Source: [Empedobacter] haloabium (GTDB taxonomy: Bacteria; Pseudomonadota; Gammaproteobacteria; Burkholderiales; Burkholderiaceae_D). From it: a stretch of 64,000 nucleotides of DNA. The stretch's first letter is position 1. The number at the start of each line of letters is the position of its first letter. Shown here piece after piece: positions 1 through 7,834 of the stretch. The notes below the pieces were generated by a model that did not search any database, was not told the DNA's origin, and saw only the letters and a program-made list of their open reading frames with translations. The stretch lies in assembly GCA_008011715.2 (NCBI GenBank), contig CP136508.1:5828001-5892000 (forward strand). The letters run 5' to 3'. The translations under genes were made by a program, and so were the position numbers.

Positions 1-37
1 AGTTTTTGCTGGCTCCGTCGAAACGCTGCCGAACTTC

Positions 38-67
38 GGGGTCAGCCCCTGTGCAGGGACAGACCCC
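38..67. repeat. GGGGTCAG-type palindrome (REP-like)
   Basis: A 30-base imperfect inverted repeat begins GGGGTCAGCCCCTG and ends CAGGGACAGACCCC around a two-base loop. It shares the off-centre A/A mismatch of the elements near 56971-57071, which suggests one family. It lies in noncoding sequence at the window edge. It could also act as a hairpin terminator, but no clear T-run follows. Confidence 0.7.
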
Positions 68-101
68 AAGCGTTGCGGGTGTTAACCTTAAACTATCAAT
101 G

Positions 102-275
102 TTAAAAGACGGTGCGCACCTCGCCCCGTCCCGTCACAATCATCGGCGCGATTTTCAGGCGGTATTGATCCCGCTCTACCATTCCTTTCGTCTTGCCAGC
201 CAGCCCTGCTGCTGATCAATACGCCAGTGTTCCCCTTCGCTAACGTATAGCTCGTTGTACAGGCCTCCCCCTGAT
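102..275 (-). pseudogene. Possible frameshifted gene remnant
   Basis: On the minus strand one frame reads LYNELYVSEGEHWRID and stops at 176-178, and a second frame then reads RLKIAPMIVTGRGEVRTVF and stops at 102-104. Both stretches look more protein-like than chance and end in different frames, as would a frameshifted 3' gene end. The upstream part would run into the plus-strand dioxygenase gene, so the rest is missing. I do not recognise the family. Chance reading in GC-rich DNA is a serious alternative. Confidence 0.2.
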
Positions 276-286
276 GAGGACCGTAA

Positions 287-1183
287 ATGAGATACGCACG
301 CCTGACGCCGGGGCACGGCTTCAAACCCGCCAACAGCTTCTTCTACTATCTGCAGCGCATCATCGTCGCGCCACCGCTCAGGGGGCTGTGCGTGCGCATG
401 TTCCGGCAGTGGGTGCGCATGCGCCAGGGCCAGCCTGACGCGCCCATGCCGGCCGCGCAGCGCCGCCTGCTCGAGCACCTGCACATGGAAGGCTACGCGG
501 CGCTGGGCAATTTGCTGACGCATGCGCAGTGCGCCGACATTCACCACTACTTCACCCCACGTACCCTGACCGACCGGCACGACGCCGGCACCACGTTCAC
601 ATTGGCCAGCGTGCCCGCCACGGTCCGGCTGGCCGAGTACGGCCTGAGCGACATCGTGCACTGCCCGCACATCCTGGCACTGGCCAACGACCGCCGCCTG
701 CTGGAACTGGCGGCCAGCTACATCGGCTGCAAGCCCACCATCTCCCAGCTGGGCGTGCGCTGGTCGTTCCCCAGCACCGCCCAGCGCAGCGACCTGCAGA
801 CGTTTCACCGCGATTCCGAGGACTGGCGCTACTTCAAGGTGATCGTCTACCTGACCGACGTGGGCGATGGCGACGGTCCCCACGTCTATGTGCGCGGCAC
901 CCACAAGACACGCGCGCCGATGCGCCTGCGCCTGCAGACCGATGGCGAAATCAGCGAACAGTATGGCGACGAACGCCTGATCGTCGCGCGCGGTGAGCGG
1001 GGCTTCGGCTTCGCCGTCGACACGGCGGGCGTACACAAGGGCGCGCCACCGACGGACCGGCCACGCCTGATGCTGCAGATCCAGTACTCGCTGTTTCGCA
1101 GCTATGCCTACGTGTACGAACCGGAGCCGTATCCGGACGACTGCCCGTTCGACCGCTACATCAACCGCCTGATCCTGGCCTGA
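287..1183 (+). CDS. Phytanoyl-CoA dioxygenase (PhyH)-like protein
   Basis: This is a 298-residue protein of the non-haem Fe(II)/2-oxoglutarate dioxygenase fold. The iron site is readable: H174-R-D176 in the stretch TFHRDSEDW, a distal H250 in DTAGVHKG, and R260 as a likely 2-oxoglutarate anchor. Members hydroxylate small metabolites or lipid-linked substrates, but the substrate here cannot be told. The ATG at 287 follows a GAGGA ribosome site. No signal peptide is seen, so it should be cytoplasmic. Its 3' end overlaps the convergent LacI gene by 23 bases. It is probably not part of the sugar operon. Confidence 0.7.
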   Translation: MRYARLTPGHGFKPANSFFYYLQRIIVAPPLRGLCVRMFRQWVRMRQGQPDAPMPAAQRRLLEHLHMEGYAALGNLLTHAQCADIHHYFTPRTLTDRHDAGTTFTLASVPATVRLAEYGLSDIVHCPHILALANDRRLLELAASYIGCKPTISQLGVRWSFPSTAQRSDLQTFHRDSEDWRYFKVIVYLTDVGDGDGPHVYVRGTHKTRAPMRLRLQTDGEISEQYGDERLIVARGERGFGFAVDTAGVHKGAPPTDRPRLMLQIQYSLFRSYAYVYEPEPYPDDCPFDRYINRLILA

Positions 1184-2195
1184 ATCCGCCGGGCGCAGGC
1201 CCCACCGTGGACCCGGCCAGCAGGCGCGGTTGCCACAGCTCCTGCAATGCCGCCGCCGGCGTGCCGCCCAGGCGCGCCAGCAGCATGCGCGCCATCGTCG
1301 CGCCGGCCGCGCGCGCATCCGGCTGGTCGATCGTCGTCACGTCCAGCTCCGCCAGGGTGTCCGCCATGCTGCCCCAGACGACCAGCGAGATGTCGACACC
1401 GATGCGAAGGCCCGCGTCGAGCAGCGCCCGCACGGCACCGACGCCGGACAGGTGGTTGTCGACGATGACGGCGGTCGGCCGCGGCACCAGCGCCAGCAAT
1501 TCCTGCATGGCCTGGTAGCCGCTGCGGCGGTCGATGGCCGATTCGATCAGGCAGCGCGGGTCAGGCACCAGACCGGCCGCCTGCAACGAGGCGATAAAGC
1601 TGTCGCGGCGCTGGCGCGCGAAATTCAGCGTCAACGGTGAACCCAGCAGCGCGATGCGGCGGTGGCCCTGCGCCCGCAGCGCCTGCACGGCCAGCGCGAT
1701 GCCGGCCGCGTTGTCGTAGTCGAACCAGGCGTACGGCTGATCCAGTTGGGTCCTGCCGTGAGCGACGAACGGAAAGCCGGCTTCGCTGAGCCAGGCGATG
1801 CGCTCGTCGTCGACCAGCGTGCGGCTGACCACCAGGCCGTCGACGCGGCGCCCGCGCACCAGCTGGCGGTAGGTGGGCAGCTCGTTGGCCGGCGAGACCG
1901 GCACGATGATCAGGTTCATGCCGGCCGCTTCCAGCGCCGCGGACATGCCGCCAACCGTCTCCAGGAACATCGGGTCGCCCAGGTCGGCCGGCAGCAACGG
2001 GTAGATGATGCCGAGCACGTTGCTGCGGCCGACGGCCAGGGTGCGCGCGGCCGGATTGGCCTGGTAGCCGGCCGCAGCCGCCGCGGCCAGGACCCGCTCG
2101 CGCGTGCGTTCCGACACTTCCGGATAGCCGTTCAGCGCGCGGCTGACGGTGGTCTTGGACATGCCGAGCGTGTCGGCCAGCGCTTTCAGGTTCAT
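1161..2195 (-). CDS. LacI-family transcriptional regulator
   Basis: This 344-residue regulator starts with a LacI helix-turn-helix (residues 1-50, with MSKTTVSRALNGYPEVS) and a hinge helix (NPAARTLAVGRS), followed by a periplasmic-binding-protein-like effector domain. It is the last gene of the minus-strand run GH65-pgmB-MFS-lacI, 27 bases after the permease, so it probably senses a sugar handled by that run and regulates it. It is one of two LacI proteins in the locus, and the sequence does not say which binds which operator. Its 3' end overlaps the convergent dioxygenase gene. Confidence 0.9.
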   Translation of the reverse strand: MNLKALADTLGMSKTTVSRALNGYPEVSERTRERVLAAAAAAGYQANPAARTLAVGRSNVLGIIYPLLPADLGDPMFLETVGGMSAALEAAGMNLIIVPVSPANELPTYRQLVRGRRVDGLVVSRTLVDDERIAWLSEAGFPFVAHGRTQLDQPYAWFDYDNAAGIALAVQALRAQGHRRIALLGSPLTLNFARQRRDSFIASLQAAGLVPDPRCLIESAIDRRSGYQAMQELLALVPRPTAVIVDNHLSGVGAVRALLDAGLRIGVDISLVVWGSMADTLAELDVTTIDQPDARAAGATMARMLLARLGGTPAAALQELWQPRLLAGSTVGPAPGGFRPGSGG

Positions 2196-2222
2196 TGCAG
2201 GGGCAGGTTCAATGCGGATGCG

Positions 2223-3488
2223 TCAATGCGAGCCGCCGATTATAGCGGTGCCGCTGACACCGTCCTCCCCTTCCACGGCGCGGCGAAAGAGGTACAGCAT
2301 AATCAGGACAACAGCAATGGGCACCAAGGTCAGGTAGAAGGCGAAGTGGCCGGAGAACGCACCGAAGATATAACCCGTGACCAGAGAACCCGTGGTGCCG
2401 CCCAGGGCCGAGAAGATCACCAGCAGCCCCGTCATCGCCGAATGCTGGTGCTGCGGCAAGGAGCTCAGCATCACCGAATTGATGCCCGGGTAGATCGGCG
2501 CCATGAACAGGCCGATCAGCGGGAACAGGAAGGCGGCGACGGGCGCGCTGGCCCAGGTCACGTCGGGATTGGCGACCGCGTCGTGCGTCAGCGGCAGCGC
2601 CAGCAGCACCACGGCGCCCATGCCGACCAGGCAGGCGTTCATGACGGGATACCAGTGCAGCCGGCGCAGCACGATCCCGGCCGACAACCGCCCCACGGCC
2701 AGGCAGGCGGCGAAGATGCTGGTCACCTGGACGCTCATCGCCGCCGGCAGCTTCAGGATTTCGTTGTTAAACGTCGGCAGCCACGTGCCCACGCTCTGCT
2801 CGATCAGCACATATAGAAACGCGGTGATGACGAAGATGCAGACCAGCGGCTTGAAGAACAACTTGAGCATGGCGGCGAAATCCTGCGCCGGCGTGCGCTC
2901 GGCCGGCAGCGCGGCCAGGCGCTCGTCGAACCTAGTCGCCAGCAGCAGCACGAACGTGACGGCGCACAGCGCGGCCAGCAGCCAGTAGACGTTCAGCCAG
3001 CTGTGCGAGCGCGGATCGGCCGAATCGATGAACCAGCTGAACACCCAATAGGCGCACAGCACGCCCAGCATGAAGAAGCCTTCCAGCGTGTTCATGATGC
3101 CGGCGTGGTGGCGGCGGCTGGTGGCCACCAGGCCGAGCGTCGAGTAGACCGACACCTTGATCAGCGCGAACGACACGCCCACGCACAGGAACAGCAGCTT
3201 GGCCGTCGCGAAGGCCGGCACCAGCGGCATGGCCAGGCAGGCGAACGTGACGATGGCCAGGCCAATCAGCATCGCCTTCTTGTAGCCGATGCGCGGCAGG
3301 AACGACGCGACCAGGAACGAGACGACGGCGATCGGCAGGTCCTTGAACCCTTCCAGCACGCTGGCGGCGGATTTGGTCACGCCATAGTTATTGATGACCT
3401 GCAGGATCACGGTGCCGACGCTGTTGAGCAGGATGGCGAACACGAAATAGATCAGGAACAGGATGTAAAGGATGCGGCGGCTTTGCAT
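2223..3488 (-). CDS. MFS sugar permease
   Basis: This is a 421-residue hydrophobic protein with about 12 membrane segments and the paired six-helix layout of major facilitator transporters. The inter-helix basic loop GYKKAMLIG corresponds to the usual MFS loop 2-3 position. Placed between beta-phosphoglucomutase and a LacI regulator, it most likely brings maltose or a related alpha-glucobiose across the inner membrane, after the TonB-dependent receptor has brought it across the outer membrane. The exact substrate is inferred from context. The ATG at 3488 follows a GGAGGAGACACC ribosome site. Confidence 0.85.
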   Translation of the reverse strand: MQSRRILYILFLIYFVFAILLNSVGTVILQVINNYGVTKSAASVLEGFKDLPIAVVSFLVASFLPRIGYKKAMLIGLAIVTFACLAMPLVPAFATAKLLFLCVGVSFALIKVSVYSTLGLVATSRRHHAGIMNTLEGFFMLGVLCAYWVFSWFIDSADPRSHSWLNVYWLLAALCAVTFVLLLATRFDERLAALPAERTPAQDFAAMLKLFFKPLVCIFVITAFLYVLIEQSVGTWLPTFNNEILKLPAAMSVQVTSIFAACLAVGRLSAGIVLRRLHWYPVMNACLVGMGAVVLLALPLTHDAVANPDVTWASAPVAAFLFPLIGLFMAPIYPGINSVMLSSLPQHQHSAMTGLLVIFSALGGTTGSLVTGYIFGAFSGHFAFYLTLVPIAVVLIMLYLFRRAVEGEDGVSGTAIIGGSH

Positions 3489-3524
3489 GGGGTGTCTCCT
3501 CCGTGAATTTTTTTATATATTCTT

Positions 3525-4169
3525 TTATGCCGCCACGTAGTCGGATAGCCTGAACTGCGCCAGGCTCGGTATCACGACGTCCGCCTGGCGCAGCGTGGCG
3601 GGATCGCCGATGCCGACAGCGTACATCCCCGCCGCCTTGATCGAAGCCACCCCGGCCACCGCATCCTCGACGCCGAAACAGTCGGCGGGCGGCACGCCCA
3701 GCGCCTGGGCCGCCGCCAGGAAGATCTCGGGGTCCGGCTTGCCCTTCGCGATCAGGCCCGCGTCGACGACGTAGTCGAACTTGTCCGTGATGCCCAGCCG
3801 GTCCAGCACCGTGAAGGCGTTGCGGCTGACGGAGGCCAGGCCGATTCTCAAGCCCGCAGCGCGACAGTCGTCCAGCGCCTGCATGGCGCCCGGCAGCAGG
3901 TCGCTCGGCGTCATCGTGGCGATCAGCACCTTGTAATGCTCGTTCTTCGCGGTCGCCAGCGCCAGCTTTTCCTCCTGCGTGTAGCGGCGCGGGCTGGAGG
4001 CGAGGATCAGGTCGAGGGAGCCCATCCGGTCGATGCCCTTCAGGTGCTCGTTGAAGGCCTCGTCGAAATGCACGCCCTGCGATTCGGCCAGCCGCTTCCA
4101 GGCCAGGTAGTGGTAGCGGGCGGTGTCGGTGATGACGCCGTCCAGGTCGAAGATGACTGCGCGTTTCAT
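3525..4169 (-). CDS. pgmB: Beta-phosphoglucomutase
   Basis: A 214-residue HAD-superfamily enzyme that converts beta-D-glucose 1-phosphate to glucose 6-phosphate. The nucleophile and acid/base aspartates are D8 and D10 in FDLDGVITDT. Later HAD motifs are GLASVSRN, the lysine in KGKPDPEIF, and the acidic pair in GVEDAVAG. Length fits the family. The ATG at 4169 overlaps the stop of the GH65 gene by four bases (ATGA), so the two are translationally coupled. This pairing also explains the product of the upstream enzyme: a beta-glucose 1-phosphate-releasing phosphorylase needs this mutase to feed glycolysis. Confidence 0.93.
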   Translation of the reverse strand: MKRAVIFDLDGVITDTARYHYLAWKRLAESQGVHFDEAFNEHLKGIDRMGSLDLILASSPRRYTQEEKLALATAKNEHYKVLIATMTPSDLLPGAMQALDDCRAAGLRIGLASVSRNAFTVLDRLGITDKFDYVVDAGLIAKGKPDPEIFLAAAQALGVPPADCFGVEDAVAGVASIKAAGMYAVGIGDPATLRQADVVIPSLAQFRLSDYVAA

Positions 4170-6490
4170 GCAAGCTCCTGGTGCGTGGATTGTGCGGCCG
4201 TGAGCGCGATCACGGTATCGCGGTGGGTAAAGCGCAACGCGTCGCCGCGCAGCAGCGTGTACGTGGTGCCGGCGGCATCCACGGCGACGCGCAGCAGGCA
4301 GCCGCGCAGGTGGATGTGGAACTGGTAGCGGCGCCACTGACGCGGCAGCGTCGGCGCGAAACGCACAGCGCCGTCGACCACGCGCATGCCGCCGAAGCCG
4401 TACGCCACGCCCAGCCACGTGCCGGCCATCGCCGCCGTGTGCACGCCGTAGCGGGTGTTGCCATGGGTGTCGTCCAGGTCCATGCGCGCCGTCTCCATGA
4501 AGTAGTCGTACGCCTTGTCCTGGTAGCCCACTTCGGCGGCGATGATCGAATAGATGCAGGAGGACAGCGAGGAGTCGTGCGTCGTCACGGCCTCGTAGTA
4601 GTCGAAGTCGCGTCGCTTGTCCTCCAGCGTGAAGCGGTCGGACAGCAGCAGCAGCGCCAGCACCACGTCGGCCTGCTTGCACACCTGGTGGCGGTAGATC
4701 ACCATCGGGTGGTAGTTCAGCAGCAGCGGGTATTTGTCGGCCGGGGTGTTGGCGAAGTCCCAGCGCTTCTTCGACAGGAAGCTGTCGTCCTGCTCATGGA
4801 TGCCCAGCTCCTGGTCGTACGGCAGGTACATCGCGCCGGCGGCGCGGCGCCATTCGGCCGGCTCCTCCGAGCCCAATCCCATCGCCGCCGCGATGCGGGC
4901 ATGGTCCTCGGGGTACTCGGCCGCAAGCTGGTCCGCGATGGCGGCCGCGAACTCCAGGTGCTGGCGCGCCATCGCATTGGTGTAGTAGTTGTTGTTGACG
5001 AGGGCCGTGTACTCGTCCGGTCCCGTCACCTCGTTGATGACGAAGCAGCCCTTGCGATCCCAGCTGCCGATGCCGGTCCAGATGCGCGCCGTCTCCATGA
5101 CGATCTCCGCACCGCAGGCGCGCAGCCAGTCGATGTCGCCCGTCGCGTCCCAGTACTGCTTGATGGAGTACGCGATGTCGGCGTTGATGTGGTACTGCGC
5201 CGTGCCGGCCGGGAAGTAGGCGGAACACTCTTCGCCAGCGATGGTACGCCACGGATACAGCGCGCCCTTCTCGTGCGACATCTGGCGCGCCCGCCGGCGC
5301 GCCGATTCCAGCCCCGCCCAGCGGTAGTCCAGCAGTTTGCGGGCGATCTCCGGTTTGTTGTACAGGAAGTAGGGGAAGATATAAATCTCCGTGTCCCAGA
5401 AATAGTGGCCTTCGTAGCCCTCCCCCGTGACGCCCTTGGCGGCGATATTGGTCTTGCCGTCGCGGCCCACCGATTGCAGCAGGTGGTAGGCGTTGAAGCG
5501 GATGCCCTGCTGCAGGGCGTCGTCGCCGTCGATCTCCACGTCGGCCTGCTGCCAGAAGTCGGCGAGATAGGCCGCCTGGCGTGCGGCCAGCGCGTCGAAG
5601 CCGTCGGCCTGCGCCTGCGCCAGCACGGCGCGGCTGCGTTCTGCCAGCTCGCCTTCCGGATAGTCGCGCGACGAGTGGTAGCTGGCGTACTTCGTCACCT
5701 CGATCACCTGGCCTTGGGTGGCCGCGAACGTGTAGGCCTGCTCCAGCCGCAGGCCCTGCTGCAGGAAGGTGGCGTTGGCCGCGCCGTCTACCTGCGTGCG
5801 CGTGGCGCTGACGAGGTGGAAGCCGCTGTTGCGGGTTTTCTGCACCAGCGCCGCGTAATGGGCGTCCTGTTCGACCGCCAGCAAGGTGAGCGCCGGGCCG
5901 GACACGGCCGAGCCGACGCGCGGATCGTCGCCCGCTTCCAGGTTCTTCACGGCGCCATCCAGGCTGGCCACGACGCGCATGCTGCCGCTGAAGTTGACGG
6001 GCGTGACCCGCACCTGCAGCGCCAGCAGGTGCTTGTTGTCGAACGAGACCAGGCGGCGGCTGTGGTAGTCGATCGTGCGCCCCCGCGGCGACGTCCAGCG
6101 CAGCCGGCGCTCCAGCAGGCCGGTGCGCAGGTCGAGCGTGCGCTCGTAGTGCTCGACGGTGCCGGTCAGCGGGTCGAACGGCTCGTCCTCCACATAGACC
6201 TGCAAGCCTTTCGCGTTCGGCACGTTCAGCATGAACTGGTTGGTCTTGGCCAGCGCGTAGGCCGTTTCCGGGTAGTGGATCGGTTCGGACTCGTAGAAGC
6301 CGTTCAGGTAGGTGCCGTCCATCGACGTGCCGGCCGGGCCGCTGTAGCCCTCCTCGCCCGTGCCGCGCAGGCCGATGTAGCCGTTGCCGAGGGCGAACAG
6401 CGTCTCGTTCAGGAAGTGCGCCGCGGTAGCGGGCGCGGTTTCGCGCAGGCGCCAGGGGTCGGGCGGGAAGTTAAGAGTGTTTGCGGACAC
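4166..6490 (-). CDS. Glycoside hydrolase family 65 disaccharide phosphorylase (maltose phosphorylase-like)
   Basis: A 774-residue inverting phosphorylase that cleaves an alpha-glucobiose with phosphate, giving beta-glucose 1-phosphate and glucose. The general acid is Glu493 in VTGPDEYTALVNNNYYTN, matching the family's catalytic glutamate. The motif GHYFWDTEIYIFPYF is also typical of GH65. The length fits maltose phosphorylases; trehalose, kojibiose or nigerose specificity cannot be excluded by eye. The chosen start is a GTG at 6490 preceded by GAAAGG. A palindromic operator overlaps the upstream edge of that ribosome site. It is the first gene of the run GH65-pgmB-MFS-lacI. No signal peptide is present, so it acts in the cytoplasm. 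Confidence 0.9.
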   Translation of the reverse strand: MSANTLNFPPDPWRLRETAPATAAHFLNETLFALGNGYIGLRGTGEEGYSGPAGTSMDGTYLNGFYESEPIHYPETAYALAKTNQFMLNVPNAKGLQVYVEDEPFDPLTGTVEHYERTLDLRTGLLERRLRWTSPRGRTIDYHSRRLVSFDNKHLLALQVRVTPVNFSGSMRVVASLDGAVKNLEAGDDPRVGSAVSGPALTLLAVEQDAHYAALVQKTRNSGFHLVSATRTQVDGAANATFLQQGLRLEQAYTFAATQGQVIEVTKYASYHSSRDYPEGELAERSRAVLAQAQADGFDALAARQAAYLADFWQQADVEIDGDDALQQGIRFNAYHLLQSVGRDGKTNIAAKGVTGEGYEGHYFWDTEIYIFPYFLYNKPEIARKLLDYRWAGLESARRRARQMSHEKGALYPWRTIAGEECSAYFPAGTAQYHINADIAYSIKQYWDATGDIDWLRACGAEIVMETARIWTGIGSWDRKGCFVINEVTGPDEYTALVNNNYYTNAMARQHLEFAAAIADQLAAEYPEDHARIAAAMGLGSEEPAEWRRAAGAMYLPYDQELGIHEQDDSFLSKKRWDFANTPADKYPLLLNYHPMVIYRHQVCKQADVVLALLLLSDRFTLEDKRRDFDYYEAVTTHDSSLSSCIYSIIAAEVGYQDKAYDYFMETARMDLDDTHGNTRYGVHTAAMAGTWLGVAYGFGGMRVVDGAVRFAPTLPRQWRRYQFHIHLRGCLLRVAVDAAGTTYTLLRGDALRFTHRDTVIALTAAQSTHQELA

Positions 6491-6498
6491 GTCAGGCC

Positions 6499-6517
6499 TT
6501 TCAAACCGGTTTGGAAA
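6499..6517. promoter_or_regulatory. LacI-type operator at the GH65 start
   Basis: TTTCAAACCGGTTTGGAAA is a near-perfect palindrome with the central CG typical of LacI-family operators. It lies 9-27 bases before the GTG start of the GH65 gene and overlaps its ribosome site. A repressor bound here could block transcription initiation or elongation. It differs from the ATCGAT-centred sites before the TonB-dependent receptor, so a different LacI protein may bind it. Confidence 0.65.
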
Positions 6518-6552
6518 CGCGTTAAAAAAAATCGGCAGCGGTTCAGACTCAC

Positions 6553-6605
6553 GGTGTCAGGCACCTATCTTCAGGTCGCAGACCTGAAGATAGGTGCCTG
6601 ACACC
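6553..6605. repeat. 53-base perfect palindrome (25-3-25, REP-like)
   Basis: Two perfect 25-base arms begin and end with GGTGTCAGGCACC and GGTGCCTGACACC and flank the loop GCA. It lies between the stop of the second LacI gene and the GH65 gene. It has the same 25-3-25 layout as the element at 33448-33500. It may also end transcription from the LacI gene, though it lacks a strong T-run. Confidence 0.85.
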
Positions 6606-6611
6606 GGTGTT

Positions 6612-7607
6612 TCATGTTGCCCGGACCATCAACGTGGTCGGCAACACCTCCGACCCCACCGCCTCGCCATTCATCAAGTCAAGCATCTTGCGCGCCAGCA
6701 GTACGCCGCCGTCGCGCAGGTATTGGTGCACGCTGGTCAGCGGCGGCACGAAGCTGGCCGCCCCGGGCGTGTCGTCGTAGCCGATGACGGAGACCGCCTC
6801 CGGCACGTGCAGGCTCTTTTCCGCCAGCGCCCGGATCGCGCCCATCGCCAGCAGGTCGCTGGCGGCGAACACGCCGTCGAACGTGGCGCCCTTCTTTTTC
6901 AGCAGCGCCGAGATGCAATCGAAGCCGGCCTCGAACGTGAACGCCTTCGGCCGGAGGATGTGCACCGTGCCGCGCCCGCCCATCGCGTCGATGAAGCCGG
7001 CGCAGCGCTCCTGCACCTCGGCGTGGTCAACGTCGCCGAGGAACACCAGCTTGCTGCGGCCCAGCTCGATGAAGCGCTGCGCCGCCGACTGGCCGCCCTT
7101 GCGGTTGTCGCTGCCGACGACGATCGTGTCCGACCCCGGCTCCGGCGCGCCCCAGACGACCAGCGGCAGGCCGGTCTTCTGCAACGTCGTCACCGCCGTG
7201 CCGTGTGAGCCCTGGCCGAGCAGGATCAGGCCATCCGCGCCCTGCACCGGAGCCGTGTCCAGCAGCTGCTTCGATGTCAGCACCACGCTGTAGCCGGCTG
7301 TCGTCAGCTCTTGCGTGATGCCGCCCAGCAGTTCCAGCGGGTACGGATCGGACATCGGCCGGCCTTTCGCAGGTGTCATTTCCACCACGACCGCCACCGA
7401 GTACGAGCGCCCCATGCGCAGGTTGCGCGCGCTCACATTGAAGCGGTAGCCCTGCTCTTCGGCGATCTTGCGCACCTTGTCACGGGTGGCTTCCGTCACC
7501 AGCGGACTGTTGCGCAGCGCCCGCGACACCGTGATCTTCGAGACGCCCGCCACCCGTGCCAGGTCTTCCATCGTCAGGCCGGAGTCGGGAGTTTTGGGTG
7601 GTGCCAT
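6612..7607 (-). CDS. LacI-family transcriptional regulator
   Basis: A 331-residue LacI-type regulator. The DNA-binding part spans about residues 10-65 (LARVAGVSKITVSRALRNS), with hinge NVSARNLRMGRS, then a type I periplasmic-binding-like sugar sensor domain. It lies between the GH65 operon and the divergent TonB-dependent receptor gene. The tandem ATCGAT-centred sites in the 227-base divergent region are its most likely targets, so it probably controls itself and the receptor. Effector identity is unknown; maltose, glucose or a glucose phosphate is plausible. Confidence 0.9.
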   Translation of the reverse strand: MAPPKTPDSGLTMEDLARVAGVSKITVSRALRNSPLVTEATRDKVRKIAEEQGYRFNVSARNLRMGRSYSVAVVVEMTPAKGRPMSDPYPLELLGGITQELTTAGYSVVLTSKQLLDTAPVQGADGLILLGQGSHGTAVTTLQKTGLPLVVWGAPEPGSDTIVVGSDNRKGGQSAAQRFIELGRSKLVFLGDVDHAEVQERCAGFIDAMGGRGTVHILRPKAFTFEAGFDCISALLKKKGATFDGVFAASDLLAMGAIRALAEKSLHVPEAVSVIGYDDTPGAASFVPPLTSVHQYLRDGGVLLARKMLDLMNGEAVGSEVLPTTLMVRAT

Positions 7608-7678
7608 GGTCGCTCGTGTTGGGTGCTTGGAAAAAGTCTGGGGGCATTATGACAGATTCCAAAGTTTTGTCGCGAAAA

Positions 7679-7715
7679 ATGACATCGATAACATTTCGAT
7701 TGACATCGATATCAT
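7679..7715. promoter_or_regulatory. Tandem LacI-type operators
   Basis: Two near-copies of TGACATCGATAWCAT start at 7680 and 7701, so they are 21 bases apart, two helical turns on the same face. Each is a pseudo-palindrome around ATCGAT. They lie in the divergent region between the LacI gene at 6612-7607 and the TonB-dependent receptor. Function as a cooperative repressor site is inferred from position and symmetry. Confidence 0.6.
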
Positions 7716-7834
7716 TTGTTGTTTCAATGGCAGTCACAACTGCTGAAAACCAATCAAGCAGCGGGAACGGCAGGCGCCTGGTGGGGCCGGCCCCTTGTCC
7801 CGGAGACGACAATCCCTAGAGAAGAAAGCCCATC

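Noticed and set aside
4170..4682. An N-terminal extension of beta-phosphoglucomutase
   Set aside because: It is an out-of-frame reading of the GH65 3' end; HAD enzymes of this type start with the strand before DxD.
4181..6601. A long plus-strand open frame of about 800 codons opposite the GH65 gene
   Set aside because: It is the antisense of a clear GH65 enzyme, has Arg/His/Val-rich composition and no recognisable motif; long antisense frames are common in GC-rich DNA.
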